A stretch of 64,000 nt of DNA. It comes from Lachnospiraceae bacterium. Lineage in GTDB: Bacteria; Bacillota; Clostridia; Lachnospirales; Lachnospiraceae. The DNA is taken from assembly GCA_910574885.1 (NCBI GenBank), contig CAJTDD010000025.1, positions 1 through 64,000 of the forward strand. Direction: 5' to 3'. The position numbers and the translations under genes were made by a program. Shown in pieces: positions 1-8,259 of this stretch (positions within the stretch are counted from its first letter, which is position 1; every line of letters begins with the position of its first letter). The notes under the pieces were generated by a model. That model did no database searches. It was not told the DNA's origin and worked only from the letters and a program-made list of their open reading frames with translations.

Positions 1-294
1 CTGAAAGCCTTTTATGCTGGAGGTTTTGAGAGTTTCCTCGGATAATTGATTATCTCGGATAATGCGCCCTATCCAAGAACTCGGATAGGGCGCAATTATA
101 CACCACTTGGGAAGTGGTGCATTGCGACCGACGGACAGCAAATGATTTCTGTGGATTTTCAATCTGCTCCAATCATTACAGGGGAAACTACACTTCCCCT
201 GCGCTGGCTCCGCCAGCTACCCCTTTGTGGACTTTTTTTATGAGATAGCGTATAATAGAGCCAGCGACAAATAGGAATTCGGGAGGTATCAGCG
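1..294. other. Noncoding leader with three strong hairpins
   Basis: No convincing gene is seen here. The stretch holds three hairpins: a perfect 12-bp inverted repeat at 63-74/83-94 (TGCGCCCTATCC arm), an 8-bp one at 101-108/112-119 with a GGG loop, and a 6-bp one at 203-208/212-217. Several close inverted repeats before a cargo gene recall the noncoding ends of integrative elements, but no recombinase or defined terminus is visible, so that reading is inference. The promoter of the next gene lies at its right end. Confidence 0.5.
228..256 (+). promoter_or_regulatory. Probable sigma-A promoter for the 295 operon
   Basis: TATAAT at 251-256 is a perfect -10 box. The hexamer TGGACT at 228-233 lies 17 bases upstream and is an acceptable -35. 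The start codon at 295 is about 30 bases past the expected transcription start, with a GGGAGG ribosome site. Confidence 0.6.
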
Positions 295-840
295 ATGAAA
301 TATAATAAAGTGATAATGTTAAAAAATGGTATTGAATGCTGTTTGAGAAACGGAATGGAATGTGATGGGCAAGCTGTATTTGACAACTTTAATTTGACAC
401 ATGGAGAAACCGATTATTTACTTAGCTATCCAGACGAAAATTGCTTTGATGTTATGCAGGAAAGTCAATTCCTAAAAGAGAAATCTGAAAGTAAAAATGA
501 AATCGAAATAGTTGCCGTAGTCGATAATGTAGTTGTGGGAACCGCTGGGATTGAAGCAGTGGGGAAAAAATATAAGGTACGACATCGTGCTGAATTTGGT
601 ATCAGTGTTGCTAAAGAATTTTGGGGGCTGGGGATTGGACAGGCATTAACTATAGCGTGTATTGAATGTGCAAAGGTTGCGGGATATGCCCAGCTTGAAC
701 TGAATGTGGTTGCCGACAATGTAAGAGCATTATCCATATATAAAAAAGCTGGGTTTGTTGAATATGGCAGAAATCCTAAAGGCTTTAATTCTCGATTAGC
801 AGGATTTCAAGAAGTTATTTATATGAGATTGGAATTATGA
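295..840 (+). CDS. GNAT family N-acetyltransferase
   Basis: This 181-residue protein has the GNAT acetyl-CoA motif A in the form FGISVAKEFWGLGIGQAL (about residues 101-118), followed by the motif B segment LELNVVADNVRALSIYKKAGF typical of RimL/YhhY-like enzymes. It should transfer an acetyl group from acetyl-CoA to an unknown amine in the cytoplasm. The start is set by GGGAGG about 8 bases upstream. It opens a plus-strand group of four genes (acetyltransferase, nucleoside phosphorylase, acetyltransferase, MBL hydrolase) with short gaps. Acetyltransferases of this type can modify antibiotics or ribosomal proteins, but nothing here identifies the substrate. Confidence 0.85.
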   Translation: MKYNKVIMLKNGIECCLRNGMECDGQAVFDNFNLTHGETDYLLSYPDENCFDVMQESQFLKEKSESKNEIEIVAVVDNVVVGTAGIEAVGKKYKVRHRAEFGISVAKEFWGLGIGQALTIACIECAKVAGYAQLELNVVADNVRALSIYKKAGFVEYGRNPKGFNSRLAGFQEVIYMRLEL

Positions 841-875
841 TAAACATATAAATCGGAGTTTAGGAGGTAAAAGAC

Positions 876-1643
876 ATGATATTGAAGAATAAATATCCCA
901 TATGTGAATTTGATACCAGTAAAAATCCAATTATTCATCCAACTAATTTTTGTCATAAAAGTCTTCCGGAAAAATGTGTTATTACATTTTTTAGGAAGGA
1001 GTTGGATCAATTTGTTGTGGAAAACAATCTTCCAGTCATTGGTTATCTTAATTCAGAAGTATTTGATATACCTGTTTATGAATATGTATATGGTGCAGAT
1101 AGACTTTGTATTACGATGGCATTTTGTGGCGGGCCAGGTGCGGCTGTAACGCTTGAAGAACTACATGCTATGGGATGTAAAAAATTCATAATTTGTGGGG
1201 GCGCAGGGGCCTTAACAAAGGATACTAAAGTAGGAGAAATTATTATCCCGATCTCTGCGATTAGAGATGAGGGAACATCCTATCATTACTTAGAGCCATC
1301 TCGAGAAATTGAATGCCATAAAGAGACGGTTGAGATTGTTGTTTCGTGTTTGAAACAAATGGGGATTCCATTTACAACAGGAAAAACATGGACAAGCGAT
1401 GCCATATACAGAGAAACCCTTGATATGATTGAATTAAGACGAAATGAGGGATGTATAACTGTGGAAATGGAAGCGGCAGCTTTTTTTGCGGTGTCTCAAT
1501 ATTATAATATTCCGCTTGCTCAGCTATTATATGCGGGTGATGATGTAAGTGGTGAAGTGTGGGATTCTCGAAATTGGAATATGCAAAAGAATATACGATA
1601 TAATTTAATTTCCTCTGCAATTGAAGTTGTAAAGAGATTGTAA
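876..1643 (+). CDS. Nucleoside phosphorylase (PNP/UDP family)
   Basis: The 255-residue product matches the PNP_UDP_1 fold. It has FCGGPGAAVTLEEL around residue 85 and the glycine-rich CGGAGAL segment around 107, the phosphate-binding area. VEMEAAAFFAV near residue 203 carries the conserved E-M-E that contacts ribose in uridine and purine phosphorylases. The expected reaction is reversible phosphorolysis of a nucleoside to base and ribose-1-phosphate. Length is normal for the family. AGGAGG precedes the ATG by about 9 bases. It sits 35 bases after the first acetyltransferase gene, so co-transcription is likely. Substrate preference cannot be read from the sequence. Confidence 0.85.
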   Translation: MILKNKYPICEFDTSKNPIIHPTNFCHKSLPEKCVITFFRKELDQFVVENNLPVIGYLNSEVFDIPVYEYVYGADRLCITMAFCGGPGAAVTLEELHAMGCKKFIICGGAGALTKDTKVGEIIIPISAIRDEGTSYHYLEPSREIECHKETVEIVVSCLKQMGIPFTTGKTWTSDAIYRETLDMIELRRNEGCITVEMEAAAFFAVSQYYNIPLAQLLYAGDDVSGEVWDSRNWNMQKNIRYNLISSAIEVVKRL

Positions 1644-1666
1644 TAGATTTTGTGCGGAGGCTGTAT

Positions 1667-2152
1667 ATGGAAGTAACATTATTAAGGGCAAATATTGACA
1701 ATGCAAAAGAGCTACACGCTATGCAGGTCGAAGCTTTCAAAGAATTATTGGAGAAATATCAGGATTTTGACACCAGTCCTGCAAATGAAAACATGGAAAA
1801 AGTAGAAGCACGCTTGAAACAGGACTTTACATTTTACTATTTTATCTGTATCGGACAGCAAAAAGTAGGAGCTATCCGTATTATTGACAAAAAGGAAAAC
1901 GGAAAAAACAAAAGAATTTCCCCAATATTTATATTGCCGGAATTTCAAGGGAAAGGCATTGCACAGAAAACAATCCGGCTGTGTGAAGAAATGCATGGAA
2001 ACGAAAATTGGGAACTTGACACAATTTTGCAGGAGTCTAAAAACTGTCATTTGTATGAAAAAATGGGGTATCGCCAAACAGGTAAAACAAAGGTCATTAA
2101 CGAAAGACTCACATTAACATTTTATGAAAAGAAGGAGGCAGACATAACATGA
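1667..2152 (+). CDS. GNAT family N-acetyltransferase
   Basis: A 161-residue GNAT protein. FILPEFQGKGIAQKTIRLCEE (about residues 91-111) is motif A with the Q-x-x-G-x-G/A pyrophosphate loop, and the tail CHLYEKMGYRQTGK is the usual motif B. An in-frame GTG at 1652 lies upstream, but CGGAGG at 1655-1660 would fall inside that longer frame and is correctly spaced for ATG 1667, so 1667 is preferred. The stop overlaps the start of the next gene by ATGA, which suggests translational coupling. The substrate is unknown. Confidence 0.85.
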   Translation: MEVTLLRANIDNAKELHAMQVEAFKELLEKYQDFDTSPANENMEKVEARLKQDFTFYYFICIGQQKVGAIRIIDKKENGKNKRISPIFILPEFQGKGIAQKTIRLCEEMHGNENWELDTILQESKNCHLYEKMGYRQTGKTKVINERLTLTFYEKKEADIT

Positions 2153-2853
2153 ATGTAATCATACTTGGTTCCGGAGGCTGTGTCAGCACGCCAAGGGCAT
2201 GTTGTAATTGTCGTGTTTGTATAGAAGCGCGGCAGAAAGGATTTCCTTATGCAAGAACGGGGTGCAGTCTGTTTGTTGAAGATGTGAATCTATTGATTGA
2301 TACGCCGGAAGATATCAATGCTTCTTTGAACAATTCCGGCATACAAAAAGTCGAACATATTTTATACAGCCATTGCGATCCCGATCACACAATGGGAATG
2401 CGTGTAGTTGAGCAATTGAAAATGGACTGACTTGCCAATTCACTGGGAAAGAAACCCGATCATCCGATAGAACTGGTACCGGTAGATGAACAGGAACACG
2501 TGGCAATATTTATTATTTCATCCAACAGTAAAAAGATAATTTATGCCCCATGTGATGTAAAGCCATTTCCAAAGTCAGAGAAATTTCAAGGTGCAGATGT
2601 TTTAATCATTGGCAATACAATTGTCGGGGATATATTAAAAGATGGCTTTGTATTAAATGAAAATAACCCACTGCGAAAAGAACTGTTTACTATAGATGAA
2701 ATTGATACAATACGAAAACAGTATGGAATCAAAAGAGTTATTATTACCCATTTAGAGGAAGACTGGGGAAAGTCATATAATGATTATAGAGAATTAGAGA
2801 GGGAATTGAACTTAATACATTTTGCGTATGATGGATTGAAAATACAGTTATGA
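2149..2853 (+). pseudogene. MBL-fold metallohydrolase, broken by an in-frame TGA
   Basis: The frame opens with ATG 2149 behind AAGGAGG and reads as a PhnP-like metallo-beta-lactamase-fold hydrolase. It has a Cys-rich start (CCNCRVC) and the metal motif SHCDPDHTMG. A TGA at 2428-2430 stops it at residue 93. The same frame then runs open to 2853 with normal family content, including VIITHLEEDWGKSYNDY near the end. The simplest explanation is a TGG to TGA change, since the context reads QLKMD-W-LANSLG if the codon is Trp. Total length of about 234 codons suits the family. Without readthrough only the first third, lacking the later metal ligands, would be made. Confidence 0.8.
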
Positions 2854-2859
2854 ACAGAG

Positions 2860-2883
2860 TAAGGGCTGGTTTTCCAGCCCTTA
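2860..2883 (+). terminator. Hairpin after the MBL gene
   Basis: A perfect 10-bp stem (TAAGGGCTGG / CCAGCCCTTA) with a TTTT loop lies seven bases after the stop codon. There is no clear U-tract on either side, so it is a weak or processing-type terminator candidate. Confidence 0.45.
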
Positions 2884-3130
2884 CAATTGGGGTGTGTAAA
2901 ATAATCTGTGTAAATCATCTGCATCCACCTACATTTGCATATTTCCCTCAAGATACAATCTTGCATATTCAAGCGGCTCATCTATTGCCAAAGCATTTAA
3001 GGCAGATTCAGAGCAGGGAGTAGTTTTCAATCCTTCTTCCGCTTTATTGCAGTCTATACGCAAGAAATAACCTGGTGTATACGTCAATACTATTATGGTG
3101 GATATTGTATGTTGCGTAAATCATATTCAT
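2881..3130 (-). pseudogene. Remnant of a small conserved protein (DUF6061-like)
   Basis: On the minus strand an ATG at 3130, with GAGGA upstream, starts MNMIYATYNIHH. A frame change then leads into LTYTPGYFLRIDCNKAEEGL and NALAIDEPLEYARLYLEGNM, which resemble the short DUF6061-type proteins of clostridial accessory regions (family name from memory, moderate certainty). An in-frame TAG at 2931-2929 interrupts the tail just before VDADDLHRLF, and the frame ends at TAA 2881. The gene therefore carries one frameshift and one nonsense codon and should not make a full product. Confidence 0.55.
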
Positions 3131-3416
3131 TTTATCTGTCCTCTTTTCATTTGAAAGCATTTCAATCAGTTTACCAATTCCCATATATTATGTGTTATAA
3201 TGTTTTATGTGATTTTGTTTCCCTCATTTTCCCTTATCAGGGTTCGTAATGCCCTGTGGGAAGATATAACACAAGGGAAGCAATAAGGGAAAGCTCACCT
3301 GCGATAAACTTAGTGTTTTCAAGGGTTAGCGGAGATTTTAATAACAAAATATAACAGTTAATGCTTTCCTTAAAAATCATTAAATCACAATCGGGGTTGT
3401 CGAGGCGGTGAATGAC
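3131..3416. other. Intergenic stretch, no feature recognised
   Basis: A+T-rich sequence between two decayed small genes. No open frame, clear promoter or strong hairpin was recognised. Confidence 0.5.
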
Positions 3417-3678
3417 ATGGCAGGCGTGATGATTGGTACTATAATGGGTGTTTTAGGTTTATACAGTCTTATTAAGGGCAAACTTCCTTTTATAAAAAAT
3501 ATAACGGCGTAAAAAGATAAAGTTACATTCGAGAATTGAGGGAACGGCTGCATTATTAGTAGGGATTATGATAGCCTTTCAGTGTATTATACCTATTAAA
3601 ACGATTGGTTTAGTGATTTCTATTTTACTGATTTGTATTTTGACATTGCTACTTGAAATAGTATTGAAAGCAATATAA
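3417..3678 (+). pseudogene. Frameshifted small membrane protein
   Basis: ATG 3417 begins a hydrophobic segment, MAGVMIGTIMGVLGLYSLIKG, which ends at a TAA after about 31 codons. A second frame continues straight on with RIEGTAALLVGIMIAFQCII and a second helix rich in Ile and Leu, ending at TAA 3676-3678. Read together they would make a protein of about 87 residues with three membrane helices. The family is unknown. It sits just upstream of the DUF3788 gene and may once have been its operon partner. Confidence 0.5.
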
Positions 3679-3701
3679 ATTCAATTTGCGAAGGAGATAT
3701 T

Positions 3702-4115
3702 ATGCTTGAAAATAAACCATCTCAATCAATTATGACTGAATTACTCGGACAATCCTTGTATTATGTTTGGCAAGCATTATGTTCGGCTATTGATGAAAAA
3801 TACGATATGGAACAGTTATGGAATACTGGCGGTAAGAAATGGACTTACGAGTATAAGTATCGCAGAGGAGGGAAAACCCTTTGTAGCTTATACGCAAAAA
3901 GAAATTGCGTTGGTTTCATGATTATTTTTGGGAAAGATGAAAGAGTAAAATTTGAAGCTATAAGGGATACTCTTTCTAATGCCGTTTGTAGGAAATATGA
4001 TGAAGCCCAAACCTATCATGATGGAAAATGGGTAATGTTTGAACCGACTGATACAACTGAATTTGATGACTATATGAAATTGCTGGCTATTAAAAGAAAA
4101 ACGAACCGAAAATAA
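3702..4115 (+). CDS. DUF3788 domain protein
   Basis: A 137-residue protein that reads as DUF3788: YEYKYRRGGKTLCSLYA (about 49-65), then IIFGKDERVKFE, and the closing YDEAQTYHDGKWVMFEP block. Members are widespread in Clostridia and Bacteroidetes and have no assigned biochemical role. The start is set by GAAGGAGATATT immediately before the ATG. About 100 bases downstream there is a short in-frame remnant without a start (ending FYEVRLNDIDGNEIVIADFV), perhaps the tail of a lost gene. It is probably cytoplasmic, as no signal or membrane segment is seen. Confidence 0.8.
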   Translation: MLENKPSQSIMTELLGQSLYYVWQALCSAIDEKYDMEQLWNTGGKKWTYEYKYRRGGKTLCSLYAKRNCVGFMIIFGKDERVKFEAIRDTLSNAVCRKYDEAQTYHDGKWVMFEPTDTTEFDDYMKLLAIKRKTNRK

Positions 4116-4221
4116 CAAATCCAGTTTTATGAAGTTCGCTTAAACGATATTGATGGAAACGAGATAGTGATAGCTGACTTTGTATAATTTACAACCATGA
4201 TTTAGAGAGGAAAATAATTTA

Positions 4222-4638
4222 ATGGATAATTTATGTAAAGAAGCGGAGCAGATAATGATTGAACGTTTTGGAAGAGATACTATTATAGCATTGGCAACAA
4301 CGGAAAATGATATGCCCTATGTACGATATGTAAATGCCTATTATGAAAATGGCGCCTTTTATATCATTACACACGCGCTCTCAAATAAAATGCAACATAT
4401 AAAAGATAATCCTGTTGTTGCAATCGCCGGTGAGTGGTTTACAGCACACGGAAAAGGCATTAGCCTGGGTTATTTCGGAAAGATAGAAAATGGTATGATT
4501 GCTGAAAAACTGAAAAAAGTCTTTGCTGAATGGATCAATAATGGACATACTGATTTCGATGATGAAAACACTATTATTCTGCGTGTGGAATTAACAGACG
4601 GATTGTTGTTCTCGCATGGCACAAGATATGAATTTTAA
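4222..4638 (+). CDS. Pyridoxamine 5-phosphate oxidase family protein
   Basis: A 138-residue single-domain split-barrel flavoprotein. RDTIIALATTENDMPYVRYVN (first 40 residues) and the later VAIAGEWFTAHGKG block are typical of the short PPOX-like FMN-binding proteins. True PdxH is larger, so this is more likely a general FMN- or F420-type reductase-like protein than a vitamin B6 enzyme. GAGAGGAAAATAATTTA precedes the ATG. It stands alone between DUF3788 and DUF3795 genes. The substrate cannot be inferred. Confidence 0.75.
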   Translation: MDNLCKEAEQIMIERFGRDTIIALATTENDMPYVRYVNAYYENGAFYIITHALSNKMQHIKDNPVVAIAGEWFTAHGKGISLGYFGKIENGMIAEKLKKVFAEWINNGHTDFDDENTIILRVELTDGLLFSHGTRYEF

Positions 4639-4732
4639 CTATAAAATTCCTTGATTTGTTGGGCTAAGTATTACAAAGTTTATCTTAGTTTGAGTGTTTG
4701 CAGGTAAACTGTTTTGGGAAGGGAGAGACAGC

Positions 4733-5284
4733 ATGAAAGGATTTAACCGAGAAAATCAATTATTTTCTCTCTGCGGTTTGAATTGCGGGCTTTGTCCTAT
4801 GCATTTGAATAAATACTGCCCTGGCTGCGGCGGTGGTGAAGGAAATCAGTCATGTAAAATCGCAAAGTGCAGTATGGAGCATGACGGTGTCCAATATTGT
4901 TTCCAATGCAGTGAATATCCTTGTGAAAAATACGATCATATTGATGATTTTGATTCTTTCATAACACACCGGAGCCGAAGAGCCGATATGGAAAAGGCAA
5001 GGCGATTCGGGATAGAAGCTTATAATGTGGAGCAGACGGAAAAGGCTAAAATACTGGACATTCTTCTGTCCGGTTTTAATGATGGCCGAAAAAAGACGCT
5101 CTTTTGTGCAGCCGTCAACCTTTTGGAACTGCAAGAGCTGCAAACACTACTCAGTGAAATTGAGCGTCAATCTGATATGGAAACACTGACGCTCAAAGAA
5201 AAAAGTGCTTTTGTTGCTGGACTACTGCAGGATACAGCGGCAACGAAAAATATCGACTTAAAGCTCCGTAAGAAAAAGAGATAA
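4733..5284 (+). CDS. DUF3795 cysteine-rich protein
   Basis: A 183-residue protein with a Cys-rich N-terminal module (CGLNCGLCPMH, CPGCGGG, then CQFCxxC-like CFQCSEYPCEKY), the hallmark of DUF3795. The cysteines probably bind zinc. The C-terminal half is helical (LLELQELQTLLSEIERQSD) and resembles the extension of longer family members. An in-frame ATG at 4694 lies upstream, but GGGAGAG at 4721 is correctly spaced for ATG 4733. The function of the family is unknown. Confidence 0.75.
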   Translation: MKGFNRENQLFSLCGLNCGLCPMHLNKYCPGCGGGEGNQSCKIAKCSMEHDGVQYCFQCSEYPCEKYDHIDDFDSFITHRSRRADMEKARRFGIEAYNVEQTEKAKILDILLSGFNDGRKKTLFCAAVNLLELQELQTLLSEIERQSDMETLTLKEKSAFVAGLLQDTAATKNIDLKLRKKKR

Positions 5285-5371
5285 TTGCTTTTTCTTTGCA
5301 ATCGGACAATAAATTAAAAAATCTATTAGATAATGTATAAAACGGAAACAAATAAGCGTATAGAAGCGAAA

Positions 5372-5797
5372 TCAGCGCTCTGTCTGTTCTGTCATAATGA
5401 CCCATCGAAAGCCGAATTAATCTATAAAACTGACACTGCAGGAACTGTATGTGGTGCTGTGTACCGGATAAATGATCTCTCTTCCGTCCTGCATAATCTC
5501 AAAGACCCGCATAACATCCTCTTTTGTTTACAGTGTGATAGTCAGTGAAAGGGCAGTGCTTGGTTTAAAAGGGATATCCAGATTATCCGCCATCATGATC
5601 CGTTGATTTCCGATAAGGAGTTCCGCATGATAGATATATTCTTTCTGTTCTTCTGACAGTTCTCTATGAAAATCTTCCCATTTTGCATCGCTGTGCCGAA
5701 GCAGGCAGTTGATTTCTGCGTCGAATGCTTTTTGGTAAAGATATACTGCTTCTTCACATTTCCCATCAAAATTGAAATTCGGTGTAATAATTGCCAT
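5372..5797 (-). pseudogene. PhnB/glyoxalase-like VOC protein, nonsense and frameshift
   Basis: The minus-strand start at 5797 (GGAGGAATACGAATATG) opens a PhnB-like protein: IITPNFNFDGKCEEAVYLYQ, a metal-fold DxHxxL region and HAELLIGNQRIMMAD. A stop after LSLTITL (about 5530) is followed in the same frame by TKEDVMRVFEIMQDGREIIY, which is normal family sequence. A further frame change near 5410 leads to the standard tail FGFRWVIMTEQTER ending at TGA 5374-5372. The gene thus carries one in-frame stop and one frameshift. The intact protein would be about 140 residues. Confidence 0.75.
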
Positions 5798-5882
5798 ATT
5801 CGTATTCCTCCAATATGATTTTGCTGACAGATTCTATTTACAGTTATTTTATCAAAGAAAAATTAGAAATGCCATGTAAAAA

Positions 5883-5911
5883 CCGCCCCTCATTCTGCAA
5901 AAACGGGGCGG
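5883..5911 (-). terminator. Intrinsic terminator of the hydrolase fragment
   Basis: On the minus strand CCGCCCC pairs with GGGGCGG around a 15-base loop, directly followed by TTTTT (AAAAA at 5878-5882 on the plus strand). It lies about 25 bases past the end of the truncated hydrolase copy. Confidence 0.65.
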
Positions 5912-5933
5912 CTTGTTATGCTTTGTTTTATGA

Positions 5934-6235
5934 TTAGATTTTTTGCCAATAGGATTCTAATATTTTATTATCGGAATTGAAGATTTCGTGTCTACTCCCT
6001 TTTACCCGGATAAGCTTTGCGTCTATATTTTTCCTCCTGCATAATTTCTTCACAAATCGTTCCTGTACCTTTTTGGAAACATATGTCTCGTACTCTGCCT
6101 GGAAGATCCGGGGCTCTTGTGCCGCTGCACAGGCCGCAATCCCGCCGCCCATAGAATGGCCATACAGGCATATGGGAAGCTCCTTCCAATCCATTTCAAT
6201 GCGCAGGGAGAAGCAAATTTGTTCGTGAATAAATG
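5934..6235 (-). pseudogene. Internally deleted copy of the alpha/beta hydrolase at 15-16 kb
   Basis: The frame keeps PICLYGHSMGGGIAACAAAQ (nucleophile elbow) and then jumps directly to RIFQAEYETYVSKKVQERFV and the C-terminal block ending SDNKILESYWQKI. Compared with the intact paralogue at 15125-16123, about 110 residues between AAAQ and RIFQAE are missing and the N-terminal 130 residues are gone. Upstream homology fades out around HEQICFSLRIEMDW, which aligns weakly with VEDLLFVSRIAAQEF. The downstream flank (GGGGCGGCTTGTTATGCTTTG) is also shared with the intact copy. It cannot encode a functional hydrolase. Confidence 0.85.
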
Positions 6236-6310
6236 GTTTCTTCTTCTGGGAACGGTGATACCTTACTCAGTTTATTTTCAGTTTTTGCGCCATGGCGGAA
6301 AGGGGGATAA

Positions 6311-6559
6311 ATGAGCGGAAGATATCCATACCAAAAGCTTGCCAAGAAGTTGAAATACCGTATATTGAGAGGTTATTATAAGCCAGGAACACTTCTGCCG
6401 GTCATCCGTACTCTGGCAGAACAAGAGGGATATAATCCGGCTACGGTTCGGCGGTCACTTGAAATGTTGAAGCAAGAAGGTTTGGTAGTTTGTAAAGATA
6501 CGTTAGGTTTTTCAAAGCAGGAAATTTTAGTAATGCTCCAAAAGTATATGAATGGATGA
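6311..6559 (+). CDS. Short GntR-type winged-helix regulator
   Basis: An 82-residue protein almost entirely made of a GntR winged-helix domain: YQKLAKKLKYRILRGYYKPG, LLPVIRTLAEQEGYNPATVR (recognition helix) and LKQEGLVVCKD. The C-terminal QEILVMLQKYM helix resembles the short tail of YtrA-type regulators, which usually reach 110-125 residues. It may therefore be a trimmed member of that group. GGGGGATAA lies before the ATG. YtrA-type regulators normally sit beside ABC transporter genes, and none is adjacent here. Confidence 0.7.
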   Translation: MSGRYPYQKLAKKLKYRILRGYYKPGTLLPVIRTLAEQEGYNPATVRRSLEMLKQEGLVVCKDTLGFSKQEILVMLQKYMNG

Positions 6560-6607
6560 AAAGGTTTGCAAAAATTGCCTCTCATTCTGCCAAAATGGAA
6601 AGGCCTG

Positions 6608-6636
6608 TTGTTTTGGGCAAATGTAAGTGATAGAAT
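6608..6636 (+). promoter_or_regulatory. Promoter of the 6657 acetyltransferase
   Basis: TTGTTT at 6608-6613 and TAGAAT at 6631-6636 are separated by 17 bases. They are followed by GAGG at 6645-6648 and ATG 6657, which leaves a very short leader. Confidence 0.55.
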
Positions 6637-6656
6637 GAAAAACTGAGGTGGCAATC

Positions 6657-7166
6657 ATGCAGATAGAATTATTTTCAGATAAATATAAAGTTCATACACT
6701 TACCAACAAGAACATAGATGAAATATATAATCTGCAAAGCCAGAATGTCCTGTTCTATGAATATTGCCCGCCTTTTGTTACGCGGCAGGCCATTCAGGAG
6801 GATATGAGGATATTGCCACCTGGCAAAGTGATTGAGGATAAATATTATATCGGGTTCTATCAGGATGGGAAGCTGATTGCGATCATGGATCTGATTGATG
6901 GTTATCCGGAAAAGAGAATCGCATATATCGGATTTTTCATGACAGATACTTCGGTGCAGAATCAGGGAATAGGAACGGAGATTATTGATTATCTGTGCAG
7001 GCATCTTTGCTCCCTGGGATATGAGTCGGTTCGGCTGGTCTGGATAAAGGGAAACCCGCAGTCGGAACATTTCTGGCTGAAAAATGGTTTTACGCCATTG
7101 ATGGAAACAACGAACAATGCTGCATATGAAGTCATCCTGGCCGAAAGGAGATTAATACGTGAGTAA
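6657..7166 (+). CDS. GNAT family N-acetyltransferase
   Basis: A 169-residue GNAT protein. Motif A is FFMTDTSVQNQGIGTEIIDYL (about residues 97-117) with the Q-N-Q-G-I-G pyrophosphate loop. The tail SEHFWLKNGFTPLMET is motif B. An upstream in-frame GTG at 6648 is rejected because the GAGG ribosome site overlaps it and is correctly spaced for ATG 6657. Its end overlaps the GTG start of the next gene by eight bases, so the two are probably co-translated. The substrate is unknown. Confidence 0.85.
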   Translation: MQIELFSDKYKVHTLTNKNIDEIYNLQSQNVLFYEYCPPFVTRQAIQEDMRILPPGKVIEDKYYIGFYQDGKLIAIMDLIDGYPEKRIAYIGFFMTDTSVQNQGIGTEIIDYLCRHLCSLGYESVRLVWIKGNPQSEHFWLKNGFTPLMETTNNAAYEVILAERRLIRE

Positions 7167-8072
7167 GGCAATAAACGAGAAATTAGTGGTTTGGATTGAA
7201 GAAAAAGTAAAACGCGAATATGCAGAGGATATCAGTCTGGTATTGCTGTATGGGTCATTCATAAATGGAACTGCAAATCCTAAATCAGATATAGACTGTT
7301 ATTTTATTCCCAGGACGGAGCGGGGGTATGAGCTGGCAAAGACTTTTATCCTTGCGGGCGTAGGGTATGACATCTTCCCGATGGACTGGGAATGTGCCGG
7401 GAACATTGCAGAGCTGGAAGAATGTCTGATTCCGCTTGTCGGAGATGTGAAGATCATTTATTCCTTTTCAGCAGAAGAGCTAAAGCGGTTTCAGCGGCTG
7501 CAGGCCAAAATGAAACACAATCTGGCAGACAGGCAGGTCTTGCAGGCCGCTGCACGAAAAAGAGCCGAAGCTGCTTATAGCTGTATCAGGATATATGTAA
7601 GCCGAATCCGCTTGCGGAGATCCGGAAACTGGCCGGACATATCATTATGCAGTTAGCTGATGCCGTGTCAATTTACAACCATGACTACGTTCACCGCGGC
7701 CTGAAAATGCAGTTCCAGGATTTACTGAAGCTGCAGAAAGAAAAGGACATACCGCTCCGGAGCTGTGAGGAATACTTACATACTATTCAGGCGAAAACGG
7801 CAGAGGAATCTATCCGGCACAGCTATGGGATGCTTTGTACGGTGGGAGAGTATATTGGAGCAGGCTTTTCGGAGGAACTGGCAAGGAATGACGGGGAATC
7901 AGGAGAAACAGCCGGAATGGTAAAGGATATCTCGCTGTCTGTCGTATGTCTGCAAAGGGAATTAGATGATGCACACAGGGAGTATGGTTCTGAAAGGTAT
8001 GATATTCTGAGTTTTTATGAATGGGATAATCTGCAGAAAATAAACCTGGCAGTTAAGGCTGCAGAGGGATGA
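7159..8072 (+). pseudogene. Nucleotidyltransferase-domain protein, one-base frameshift
   Basis: GTG 7159 behind AGGAG starts a protein with the pol-beta nucleotidyltransferase signature LLYGSFINGTANPKSDID (G-S and D-x-D, about residues 30-47). The frame is lost near 7597: restoring one A in GTAAGCCG gives YVKPNPLAEIRKLAGHII and joins the second open frame (7647-8072), a helical substrate-domain-like segment. The joined protein of about 304 residues resembles aminoglycoside adenylyltransferase-like or MNT-type enzymes only at the fold level. As the sequence stands, the product is a 165-residue truncated protein with an aberrant tail. Confidence 0.8.
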
Positions 8073-8259
8073 TTTGGTCCAGTTTATAGCTGACAGGGGA
8101 GGAGTCATTAAGAGATACGGAACATTTGAGGAATTCCAAAGGAGCGCTTAGGTAACTACAGGTATTATTTTATTGTGGTTTCCTTTCTGCGGGAATATCA
8201 GATTTGCTAGGATGGAACGTATATTGTTTATGGTTATAGAAGGAGTTAGTGCAAAGCAG

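Noticed and set aside
2428..2430. Selenocysteine recoding of the TGA in the MBL gene
   Set aside because: The residue context is better explained by Trp, and no SECIS-like hairpin was seen immediately after the codon.
5333..5548. A 71-codon plus-strand open frame with Cys pairs
   Set aside because: It has no ribosome site and is antisense to the broken C-terminal half of the PhnB-like gene, which explains its sequence.
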